Source of the DNA: Lyophyllum atratum
Lineage: Eukaryota; Basidiomycota; Agaricomycetes; Agaricales; Lyophyllaceae
Length of the DNA stretch: 64,000 nucleotides
Reading direction: 5' to 3'
NCBI GenBank assembly: GCA_014905825.1
Contig: JACGCN010000001.1
Span: forward strand, 1,922,001 to 1,986,000
The position numbers and the translations under genes were made by a program. The first letter of the stretch is position 1, and every line of letters begins with the position of its first letter. The notes under the pieces were generated by a model. It was not told where the DNA came from, did no database searches, and was given only the letters and a program-made list of their open reading frames with translations. Below, piece by piece: positions 49,101 to 59,461 of the stretch.

Positions 49101-51423
49101 ATCTTTCCACTCTTGCAAGCACTCAGAGGGAACCAATCTCGACCAGCTTCGCCCGTCGACGCGAGTAAATCTTCAAGCTTGATGGCCATGTGTCCGATGA
49201 CTGGGTCCTTCAAAAAGTCACGGTCATCAATTACTTTGACAGTAATGACCGACGAAGACTTGTCTGAGCAAAGAAATTCGTAGGGCGATTCCCACACAGG
49301 GTTATTGGTGTGCTTAAAAGCAGGAGTGGTGTGCGCGGGGGTTGAGCCTCCTAGGTATACTTTTGCCAGCGGGTTCAAGTCACCGCTCATGGACTTGGTA
49401 TAGTCCAAGTCTTTGGCTTGGTGGAGAATGAGGCGGACGATACCGACAGCTGAGAGCCTGACATGAGCCACTATTTGGACCAACGCCAGGTGAAGAAAAC
49501 TCACAGGTATCCAAGGGCGGCTGCCCTTCTAATGCCTCCAAGACAGGGTAGTAAGATACATCGTATCGAAGCTGTCCTCGTTCCTTCCCATCTTTGAGAA
49601 GTGTAGCATGGAGGTTCTCCTGGGTGGCGTCTTCGAGGAGCTTAGAGAGCTCGAAGCTCGCTGAACCCATGAGGTTATCCTTCCGATGATCATTGTAATC
49701 CCAGAGATTAAGAATTAGCGATTCATTGAGCGAGTTAACGAGCAAGAATTTGGTCTCCATCCATGTCGGGTTATATCTGAATTACGGCACTCAAAAACCA
49801 GTTACGTGCAAAAATGTGTGAACGTACGTATTGTTCTTATATTTGGTGCGCGCAAGTTCGGCCCGATCATTGATAGTAAGAGAAATATATGGATCAGGTG
49901 TGCCACCGCCAATCTTGGTCCCTTTGATGCCGCGGGCAGAGTGGATGGCAACCTGGACAACTCCGACCGCAGTGTCCAAAGGCTTTCCGGATAGCATTTG
50001 CTCAAGGTTGAGTGTAAAGACGTTGGGGTCATACATCATGGGACCAAGAGTACCGTGTGTCATCTCACGAATGAATGCAGATAATCCAGGAATCTGCACG
50101 AGCCGTTAGCCTCAGCAGTTTGTTCGAAAAGTCAGAGGAACGTACGTTGCCGATATCAAAGCCAAATGTCTCGCCTCCAATGGGTTTGAGAACGTAGTCA
50201 ATGACTGGCTTCTCCAAAAAGCAGAAGTCTACGATTTGGACATGGGGGAAGTTGGACATAAGCTTCATGCGAATACGCATAAGACCGCTGAAGGAGATGT
50301 CTTCAACAAGGATAGGCATAGTCGTCGTGGCAAGGCTTTTCCCCAAGCGGATGGAAAGTACAATCTTTGGATTTACTTTTGCAGCTGCTTGGCGAGGGGT
50401 AAGGTCAGCAATGTCATTCGGTGTGAATGAGATGCCCCAGTCCATCATGATAACGTCGTCTTCAGTCTTCGGGAAGGTCCTGACTTTGTCAATGCGAGGT
50501 GCTTTGGTACCCAATGTGAATGTAGACAAGCGGATGGAGTCAAGGAATGCTGGCGTGTTGGTGCTTAGCACTTGATCCACGGAAGAGATGACAGTAGCCG
50601 CAAGAACGGGCTCATAGATCAACCAGAAACGGTCGAGGAAATTGTTGATCCAATCGGCAGACTCATGTTCGGAGGCGAGGCGAGTCTTCACGAGCTCGCG
50701 TTGGATGTCATCACGGGCCCTACGTCTGACGCGCTCCAATGACGTGGTATAGTATGTGTTGCAGGCAGCGAGGATAATGAACAACCAGCCCCAACCGAAA
50801 TGGAAACGAGTTAGGAAATGGGAAGCGAACACGGCCTAATGAGACATGAGAAACCAGTGGTGGGGAAGGCAACGCGTACTCACGAAGATGATGAGAGCGG
50901 CGTTGTGGTACCATTCGCCATAAAACTGCTCAGCAAGGAACATGTCAAGGACGCCTTTGTCCTTCTCTTCGCCTTCTGAAAGTGGAACGTGGTCAATTCC
51001 AGACATCTGGCGCCAACCTACGCGGTACCAGTCTGGAATAACGGGGGCAAGAGCGGTGGGGAATGCGCCTGGGGCAGCATCTGAAGGACTTGGAATTTCT
51101 GGTGCCTCCGCAGATTGTTTGGGTTCTGCATCTGCATCCTGCACCGTAATTGTGGGTACGACAGTCGGTGGACTCCCATTCTGGACGGCGAGGTCTACGG
51201 AACAATGATGTCAGGAGCAAGACTCGAACTTGTGCCAACCTGGTGTACCTTGTTCCCCTGCTCCTTCACCTGCTTTAACACTCTTGAGCTGCGCACGGGA
51301 TTTACCTGCTTCGGCCCCCTTCTGGGCAGGGGACGCCGCGGGGTTGAAGGAGTGCACCGCAGCACCCTTGTTAGCGTCTTTAGCTACAATAGCATCGACA
51401 TCAGGTTGGCCATTGGTGGCCAT
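46140..51423 (-). CDS. Tricalbin / extended synaptotagmin (SMP plus multiple C2 domains)
   Basis: Tricalbins tether ER to plasma membrane and move lipids. The start MATNGQPDVDAIVAKDANKG leads to a Pro/Ala-rich cytosolic part. The membrane hairpin lies near AVFASHFLTRFHFGWGWLFI and ILAACNTYYTTSLERV. The SMP domain follows: ESADWINNFLDRFWLIYEPV, DDVIMMDWGISFTPND and VQIVDFCFLEKPVIDYVLKP. Then come C2 domains starting VGVVQVAIHSARGIKGTKI, AVGIVRLILHQAKDLDYT, IGVVRLLLDRATDVK, QGTLRVDLIDGHDIQGADRG and GTLRVTVQSAKDLSSQDSKP. A divergent C2-like part lies near SGIIIFNVVAGELHKKARLE. The Ser-rich tail ends RRPAPDAEE. More than fifteen exons span 5.3 kb. Confidence 0.93.
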
Positions 51424-53781
51424 GGGAGAGAAATGGGGGGAGGGGAGGTAGAAGGGGTATGTAAGATAGACAAGAAGGAAGGAGCGTGGACGGGGGGCGA
51501 ATTAGAATTACCTATGAACCTTTAGGACCAATCCTGATGTCACTACACCGCCGCCCCTACAATTTCGTGTACGTCACATTCCGTCACACAGATTCGGCCC
51601 TTCCCGAGCGCGGCCTGGCTTAGATCGTGCGAGGGATTGGCAATGCTGGGTCAACGAAAGTTTCAAACAACAGAGACTTGTGCTAATCATGGCCGAGACC
51701 TGCTTGAAACTCGTGTCTTTCAGCGGATACTTGACAAACAACGTAGAATGGACCGCGAGGCTCGCATGCGCAAGGCCAATGGCATTCTGTCAGTCGCGTC
51801 GCCGAGTCCATGCTTCAGGGTTTCACTCAACATTCTTGTCGGGGACGTCGGCTCTTTTTATCCGGGAATACTTACCAGTTTCATCACATGTCTGCGAGTT
51901 GTGGCGGAGATTATCAGTGATGGGCGAGACATGACCTTCTCACGTCAGAGAGCGGATTCACCTTGCTCGCAAGGTCTCCCACACCCATTTTACCTCATTG
52001 TTCATGTTTGGTTTAATTGCTAATGTTTGGCATGGAGATTCGGGCACCTGTTTTGTCCTTGTTTGGACCTGTCTTGTCCTTGTCCACGCGTCTTGACCGG
52101 CACAGCGCACCGTCTCAATAAATTTTGTTATCCTCGACTGCCATGTTGTAACCGCGAGTGTGCCGTTCTGGGCGGAGCCTAGAGCCTGACGAGTCCGATT
52201 CTCGTCAGGTGCCACGAGCAACGACGACTACCTCCTTTTTCTCCATCCCACTATGATACAACACGCTGCAACCACACATGTTGCAATTTGGTAAGTGTAT
52301 TCATATTCGTCTTCCCCTGTGGGGTCGATAAAACCCTTCGCGCGTCCGCGTCGTGTTTCGCATCCACGGCCTCTCTCTTTCTTTGTAAAGTTCTGGGCAA
52401 GCCCGAGCTTTAATATTCATTGCATTTGAAAGTTTCGGGCGTTTCCCTTACTTTTCGCGCCGTCCCTCCCACCACCAATCTGCAGTTCTAGGCAAGCGCA
52501 GACTGCAGTGTGATTCATGAATATTACTCGTCCCCGCTGTCCACAGTCGTCATAGACGTGAGCTTACTCTCTAGATTTTTACAACTTCGTCTCCGTCATC
52601 ACGTGTCACAGTACGCGTCTTATGATGGGCGCTGGGTCTCCATAACCGAAGTGTACAAAGTGTGGTTGAACAATAACTCATTCATGCAACTTTCAGTTGA
52701 CCCGTTATCACTTATCATAGCAACACTGGCCTCCCGTCACTGCTTCCCGGTCCCTCCCCGCGACCAGTTATCGTTTTCCGCCAACGATTGCGCGCGTAGC
52801 CAGCTAATGGCCCCCCACACAGTTTCCTTCCGAACTGTGGTTTTCACTGTCAGTGCATCGCCGACACTTGTCATGAACATGAGCTTACTTTTGTGTGTAC
52901 CGTCCCACCACGCTTGGAGCGGGACGTCGTCCCACGCTTCGTCTGCAGTCTCGTCCCACAGCCGCCGCTGCAGATTCAGCTCAGCAACACCTTCCTCTAT
53001 CTTCTGGACTGTTGTCGTTAATATCCAGGGCTACCATCATCACAGACTGTGACATACTTTCTTGTTTCCATCGCTGTAATAATATGTATTGTCTGCTCCT
53101 TCCCAACATCCTCCAACGCTGCCTCTCTCAGCTCTGGATCAGACAGCGAGGCGAGCGCAGCAGGGGGGGCAGGCGCAGGCCGGGGGGGCGGGTGTGGCAA
53201 GCGTAGGGCAGGCAAGTGCAGGGGGCAGGCGGGGGCGGCGAGCATAGGGCAGGCGAGGGCAGGCGAGGGCAGGGGGAGGCGGGTGTGGCGAGCGTAGGGC
53301 AGGCGAGGGCAGGGGGGGGGTGGGTGCGGCGAGCGTAGGGCGGGCGAGCGCAGATGATGTAGTTATTTTTAGATATACAATCTACCATTTTGCAAACACT
53401 TTCCGATATACTTAAATGATGCATTAGCTATGCATTCTGACTTAACAAGAGAAGAAGGATAGGGAAGGGAAGGGCAGCAGGTAAAACTGGCCCAATTGCC
53501 GCCCAATGGTAACACTATGCATCACCACAGTGTATGACTGGACTGAGCAAGGTCTGAGTCGGCGCGGAGCGACGGCCCCTAGTAGACATGATAGGAGTAC
53601 GCGTAGTGTATACATGTTTGGCAAGAGCATTCCGTATAGCAGTGTCACATGAACAATTGAATTCCACCAGCTCCTCCAACCCCGAGTCCGCAGATTCGAA
53701 CTCAAGTCCTGCTCTCTTCCAATTTGGGCTGAAGACCAGCAGTCAAAGACCCCCTGGCACTCGTTAATATCAGTCCGTGCT
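51424..53781. other. Long intergenic region between tricalbin and the UGO1-like gene
   Basis: This 2.36-kb stretch separates two divergent genes. Open frames (for example 52510-53052 plus) are uninformative and lack recognisable domains. Local sequence includes pyrimidine-rich duplications (CCTGTTTTGTCCTTGTTTGG / CCTGTCTTGTCCTTGTC near 52050-52085) and a G-rich minisatellite at about 53150-53352. Long 5' leaders or a noncoding RNA are possible but not shown. Confidence 0.4.
53150..53352. repeat. G-rich minisatellite
   Basis: Imperfect tandem units of roughly 40-55 bp share the core GGCGAGCGTAGGGCAGGCGA and G runs of 4-9. The core, with one or two changes, is seen at about 53196, 53237, 53288 and 53329. 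It is almost pure purine-G plus C on the plus strand, with several runs able to form G-quadruplexes. Confidence 0.8.
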
Positions 53782-55330
53782 ATGAGTACTCCATCGTCAC
53801 TACGTGACCTATACATCGACCCATCCTCTGCCTGGGCTTTCCTACCACCTGCTTCAGTCCAAACAGTCACCGGTCCGGAGCCTATCCCATCTGGACCTTC
53901 TTATCAATGGTCGACTCGACCTTCTCATAACTCGATTTTCGACTTGTCTCCGTCTTTGGATCTTAGCGAACCATCTGGCGTCAATGTCACAAATCTCTTC
54001 AAAGCCCTGGTTGCCTCCGCATTATTGCAGTATTCAAGTACTGCAATTGCTATGCCGTGGGAAGTTGCAAAGCTACTACTGCAAGTGCAGTGGGTTCCAC
54101 GAGATGCGGGTGAACCAGAGGAACTGGAGCTTGTCGAAGACAATGATGATGCGGTAAGTCTTGTTCCATGGGAAATCACTCAGTATTGATCTGCCTTTAG
54201 CTGAGCGACTCTTCAAACGATGATTCATATTTTGCGGACCCCCACACAACTCCCATTCGCCATAACGTACCACACCCAACTGACGATCAAGGTTACGTCA
54301 TTAGGCGATCTGTGCACGAGGAGGGAACGCGACCGGAATACATCATCCCAGTGGGAAGCGCAGACGGCGTATGGGGCATGATAAAGCGCATAGTACGCTT
54401 CCGTGGCGAGGGCTGGCTGGCCCTATGGAAAGGTGCGTAATACAGTCTCTATCATCGGCCCAATTTGACCAGTCGTACCAAGGTCTCCTTACGTCTTGTA
54501 TCACGGAGATGCTCTCGTCAACCATGCAGCCCCTCATCCACAATTTTCTGCAATCACTCTTCTTCCCATCAATGACACCGTTTCACCAACCACCTATTCT
54601 TCTCCCCATTGCCTCGCATCTTATCACAGGCTTCATACTGTCGCCCCTAGATCTCATTCGGACACGGTTGATCGTCCAATCATCCTTACCTCGTTACAGA
54701 AAGTACAAAGGACCGCTGGATGCACTCTCCCAAATCTTACGGGACGAGGGAGGCCTGAAGGGAATCTACTTCCATCCCCATCTCTTCATTCCCACGATAA
54801 TCGACAACACCCTTCGCCCCGTCGTTTCGCTCGCATTCCCGAGTATGCTCGCAGGATACCTTGGCATCAACGTCTCAGAAGAAACCAACCCCTGGGCGTG
54901 GGGACTCGTCGAACTCGGCGGAAGTTGCCTCGGACTTCTCGTCACCCTCCCTTTTGAGACGATTCGCAAAAGGTTACAAGTTCAGGTACGCGGGACAGCG
55001 AAGCCCTTGAAGGGCTGTGTGGAGCTGCGACCGGCCCCGTACAACGGCGTCGTGGATGCCTTCTGGCATATCCTGACGGAGGAGCGGTCAGACCTACCCA
55101 TTCGAAGAATACGGAAGCGCAGAGGCAGTCAGGCGAGTTTGAAAGGGAAGGAGCGCGTCGTGTCCGATACAGACGAGGAAGATGCCGATGAAGGGGGCTG
55201 GTTCAGAAATACAGGCATCGGCCAGCTTTATAGGGGTTTGGGTATGAGGTTAGGAGCTAGCGCCATCGTATTTTGCCTGGCGTTTTTCAGTGTCGGGGAG
55301 GAAGGTGATGGGGGATGGGCGGAAATTTAA
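53782..55330 (+). CDS. UGO1-like mitochondrial carrier-fold protein (outer-membrane fusion factor)
   Basis: UGO1 is a degenerate carrier-family protein of the outer membrane needed for mitochondrial fusion. The start is MSTPSSLRDLYIDPSSAWAF. The carrier-like helix SALLQYSSTAIAMPWEVAKL with LLLQVQWVPRDAG resembles a PxxxxK repeat. SADGVWGMIKRIVRFRGEGW and LALWKG form a second repeat. LPIASHLITGFILSPLDLIR and TRLIVQSSLPRYRKYKGPLD, then LGLLVTLPFETIRKRLQVQV, are clearer carrier signatures (PLDLIRTR, PFETIRKR). A charged insert (GSQASLKGKERVVSDTDEED) precedes GIGQLYRGLGMRLGASAIVF. Two introns. The call to UGO1 rather than another carrier rests on the degenerate repeats and long N-terminus. Confidence 0.78.
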
Positions 55331-55809
55331 CATGTAGCACTGCTTGACAATAGATATTATAATCGACTGGATGGCAATTTACATACCAGAATCCGAGCTC
55401 AAGCACCAGCAGGTTTCGCACCACAAACGCAAGATCAAGAATAACATGGTAAATCAGTAAGTTACAGTGCGCGTTCGCTAGAACCCTCGACGCGGCTGCG
55501 AAAAATATTCACGAAACTGAAACGATCTCAAAACAAAATATGGTGATTCCGAAATTTGCTATGGCGGCGAGCGCGAGCGGTGGTTGAGCGGAAAAGCTAG
55601 GAGGCTCAACTCAAGACGTCGGCATGATGTACAAAATTAGATTATAAAGAGATATCCTCAGCCTCCACAGGTTCAAAAAGAGTCTAGAGACTAACTACAA
55701 CTGTCGGAAGTGGTGTAGCCCGTTTGCTCTGATATAAGCCAGTGTCAACATCAAGTTTTGTGGCTAGCGAATAGTGCTCGACACATACTTGAGCTCCTGG
55801 ATCCGTGAA
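55331..55809. other. Convergent intergenic region between the UGO1-like gene and kinesin-6
   Basis: This 479-bp AT-rich stretch lies between two 3' ends. No open frame longer than 60 codons or structured RNA was recognised. Confidence 0.4.
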
Positions 55810-58800
55810 TTATCTCCCGGTTAATCTCCTAATATCCTTTGTTCCCTCAGCCCTCCTTGTGTTCCTCTCCACAGCCGATGTCGCTTTCTCAATCTGGTCC
55901 TCCGTCATGAGAGGCTTCTTAACCAGTTGCCTGATATAAAAGACAATGGTTACCCCACATTTGGTGAAGGAATTAATGACGGAACTTGCCTCTTTTTCTT
56001 CTTTGGAACAGGAAGTTCAAGCTCATCGTCCGAATCGTCTTTCCCCTCCTCTTCCGAATCGAGGTTCGACGACGGTTGACGAGGCCTGAACTTCTTAGTT
56101 GGAAGAATGACCACGGAGTCGTCACCTGGGTTACTTAACGATAAGTCGTCCATCTCGCGTGTGAGCTTGGACACTCGGCTCTTCGCAGCCTGGAGTTTCG
56201 AGGAACCGTTTGTGGGGGCTGGAGAAGGGCTGCTTGCGCGTTGCATGGACTTCTTAGCCTTCGGGGTCTTGTTGTGGGCTGACGAGGATGCTGCTGGAGG
56301 CACCCAATCACCTTCTTCGTCTTCCTCCTCCTCCTCCTCCTCCTCATCATAGTCGTCCTCATCCTCTTCATCCTCATCAAGTTCACTTCCGAGCGTGCCG
56401 GATGCAGCCACGCTCTCATCATCCGCCGCATCCGTCTCTGTGAGCTCTGCATCCTCGTTATCTGGAGGCAGCGGCTGGTCAGGAACAAATTTCCGCACTT
56501 CCCTGATCTCCTTCAGCGCCACACTGGAGCGCCGCCCCAGGTCAAGCGCATCTTGCGCTTTACCTTTACCTTTCTTTGCGAGTGGTGACATTGACATCGA
56601 CCGGCTTCGCTCAGAGTGGGACTGGCCATCGCTCTCTAGACCGAACTCCTCTCCGGATGTATCTTCATCATCCTCGCCATAGTCTATCTGGAATGCACGT
56701 TTCCATTGGATAGCCAGGAAGCTTTAGGGCAGAAGGACTTACGAGACTCATCTCAACATCCTTTTCCTCCGCTTCGGAGAAATCGTTAAAAGGACGATGA
56801 ACATATGGCTTCTTGACAGGACTTCCAAATAGCCCCGACTGATGCAACATGTCAATTTTGGCGTCTGTTTTGAGCTCGTTTTGCTCGAGCTGATTATGCT
56901 CAGTAATGGTCCGAGATCCCAAGCCGAATTACTTACTTCTTTCATGAGGCGTCGCGAATACATCTCTTCCATGCTTCTCATTCGGTCCTCCATCTCACGC
57001 ATAACCTCTTCCCTCGTCTCCGCTTCAATGATCGCGCACCTCATCTCCGATTCGAATAGCTGGCGATGGGAAATCATTACCACTTATATGCTAGCGAGAC
57101 TGCTTGTGGACGAACCTGTAAACGCAAGTCTTCAACCTCGTCGAAGAGCGCATCAACAAGCGGGTTGATGGGCTCATCATCATCGGCATCCTCATCTTGG
57201 CCGTCAATCGGCTCGTCCTCTACAACTAAAACATCAGTAAAAGGGACAGCAGAAGTACAAGATATAGGTGACCTTCATGAACTTCCAGGACCGCCTCTCT
57301 TGCCTTCTTCCCGCTACCTGGGCCGCCCATAGAGATCGTAACCTTCCGGCGATATGGATTGGGCACGATTTCAGGATCTTTCAGCGTCAGGGGTCCTAAT
57401 TCCTTGATGGAGGTGCCATTAGCTTTGCCTGGGCCAATCCGATGCACTGGGGCAGGCGCGGGCGTCACATAGACCTCCCTCGCCAGGGCGGCAAACCTCA
57501 TGACATGCGAGTTCTCGTCGTAGCCCGTGTCGTACGGGTTTACATTCACGATCATGACCTAGAAGGGATGGAGAATGAGAGCCAGCATAAAACAGGAACA
57601 GGGTAACAATCTAACTGACCGTCCTGCCATCCCCAACGAAGTAGTCCATCAGGGCCTCGGTGAGTTTGCTGTGCCTGAACGGGACAACTGCAAGCCCCTT
57701 CTTCACATCCCTAGTGTCCATCCGACCGCCCTTCCCGATGCCTTCTTGCGCCAGACTCATGGCAAGCTTTCGCTGGTTCGAACGCATGACTTCCATGCAC
57801 TGCCCAAGAACCATGAGGGACTTGTTGATGTTACCTGCCTCTCGGAGACGGTCACCCGTTGTGTGCGTATGCTTCGTGCGCTCGGATCCCGCGAGATCCA
57901 CTAGCGTCAGGCGTGATATTTGAAGAGCAGTGGGGTCCTAAATCTCTTCAGCATGTAGACCAGTAGAGAAAGGAAAGCTTAAGCTTACATCTCTTTCGCC
58001 TCTGTGCCCTTTGACGACTTTGAGGATGACCATTCCATGACTGCGACTGGATTCGCTATTGGCGAGTGTACCGAATACGCGTCTATGGAGCTGTCCTAAT
58101 TTCACAAGAGCTTTGGCTTGCGATGCACTCTGTACTCGAAATTGTCGCAAGCCTGAGATGTATTTCCCAGTTGTCGCCGAGTCTCCATTATCGGAGGCAG
58201 GGGAGGGTTTGAGAGCCAACGCAGCCCGCGTCAAAACCATAGTTTTGCCTGTGGTCGCACGAGGGATCCCACTGGCAGCCGTATTCGAATCGTCTTTGAC
58301 AGATTCGAGGAGGTCATAAACTTTTTCGTTATAGACTTCGGCGTATGAGAGCCAAATGGTGTACTCGTAATTGCGATCGACTTTGAGCACGGTAGGGTCG
58401 TTGTCGACATCAGACAGTGAGGAGTCTAAGTCTTGGCCGAAAACTTCAGCTAAAGCTGGCTCTGGCACCGTGCGTGGCGGTTTCGAATCGTTGGGACCTG
58501 CGGGCTCCACACCTTGCAGTCGAATAGGCCGGAACTGGAACAAAAGATGGGTAAGTAGATTTCGTGCTTCGGTAAAAGTTGATTCACCCTGCCATCACCG
58601 TGGAGTCCATCGATGCTGTTGAAAATCACATCGAGGGTCCGTGGTAGAATTCCTGCACTGCCCTCTTTGGTGCCTCCTTGAACAGTATAGGTCTTTCCAG
58701 AGTTGGTCACGCCATAAGTGAACAGAAGCCCGTTCTGGCCTTGCAGCACATCACGAACCAACGGAAGCGTCGTTTTGGTAAAGAAGTCTGACTGGATCGT

Positions 58801-59331
58801 GTCAGGCGTAAAGACATGTGAGAACGTGTAGATAGATGACGGCGGAAGTGCAGATGGGCGAATTCGTGCAGGTTTGTTTTGTTGGTCGCTGGGATCTGTC
58901 ATCCGTACCGAAGTATCGGAGAGTGGCGTCAAGTAGGGTTGCACGACAGACCCGTCGTCCCCTAGGTGAGGTCTAATCCTAAGATATGCCTAGATGCGTT
59001 CTCAAAGACCGTTAACAAAATCTTTGCTGAGGAGACACACCATGATTGGTTCCCGATCTACATCAGTATTTGCCTGCTTGATAACCTTCCTCGTTGCGGG
59101 CGGTTTGGGAGCTGTCCTCGAGTTAGAAATGGCTTCAACAGAGTTATCTCTGCTGACTAAAGGCTTGCGGACGGCCGTCTTCTTCGTGGGGGCAGCTGTA
59201 GTAGTAGTAGGTGTAGCAGCCTTTGCTGTTGCTGTCCGGGCTCGGGTTGTCCTTGTGGTGGGGGGAGCGGGAGCTGCAGCAGTTTTCGTGCGAGTTGAAG
59301 CTCTTGTCGCAGCCGTAGGTTTTGCTGCCAT
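55810..59331 (-). CDS. Kinesin-6 family motor (MKLP/KIF20-like)
   Basis: A microtubule motor of the mitotic spindle midzone type. The Ala/Thr-rich basic N-terminus MAAKPTAATRASTRTKTAAA precedes the motor: AYLRIRPHLGDDGSVV, then LLFTYGVTNSGKTYTVQGGT (P-loop, the GVTNSGKT form typical of kinesin-6). IWLSYAEVYNEKVYDLLESV, then a long insert before KYISGLRQFRVQSASQAKAL, is also a kinesin-6 trait. Switch I is NSESSRSHGMVILKVV and switch II TLVDLAGSERTKHTHTTGDR. Later HSKLTEALMDYFVGDGRT and VMIVNVNPYDTGYDENSHVM. A coiled coil (about 56900-57060) follows. The tail has an acidic run (DEDEEDEDDYDEEEEEEEED) and a basic end, RRLTGR. About nine introns. Confidence 0.92.
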
Positions 59332-59435
59332 GGTTGATTGGTATGGACGTCGGGTTAAGCCCAAGTCAAGCCTAGCAAGTGGCCTTTGAACTGGCCGGAG
59401 TCGCGAGGCAACATGTGACACTGATGGAACGCGAC

Positions 59436-59456
59436 CACGTGATCGTGTCTACGCGT
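59436..59456. promoter_or_regulatory. CACGTG and ACGCGT elements between kinesin-6 and SPC105
   Basis: The 130-bp divergent promoter contains an E-box-type CACGTG (59436-59441) and an MluI cell-cycle box-type ACGCGT (59451-59456), 9 bp apart. Both genes are mitotic. Single hexamers occur by chance in 64 kb, so this is suggestive only. Confidence 0.4.
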
Positions 59457-59461
59457 CGTGA

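Noticed and set aside
51637..52023. Plus-strand frame of 128 codons upstream of tricalbin
   Set aside because: Several frames are open in the same place, codon preference is weak, and no domain is recognisable.
53670..53760. Possible tRNA on the minus strand (GAGTTCGAATC, near UGO1)
   Set aside because: The T stem does not pair and no full cloverleaf forms.
56290..56390. CTC/TCC trinucleotide repeat
   Set aside because: It encodes the Glu/Asp-rich tract of the kinesin-6 tail, not an independent repeat element.
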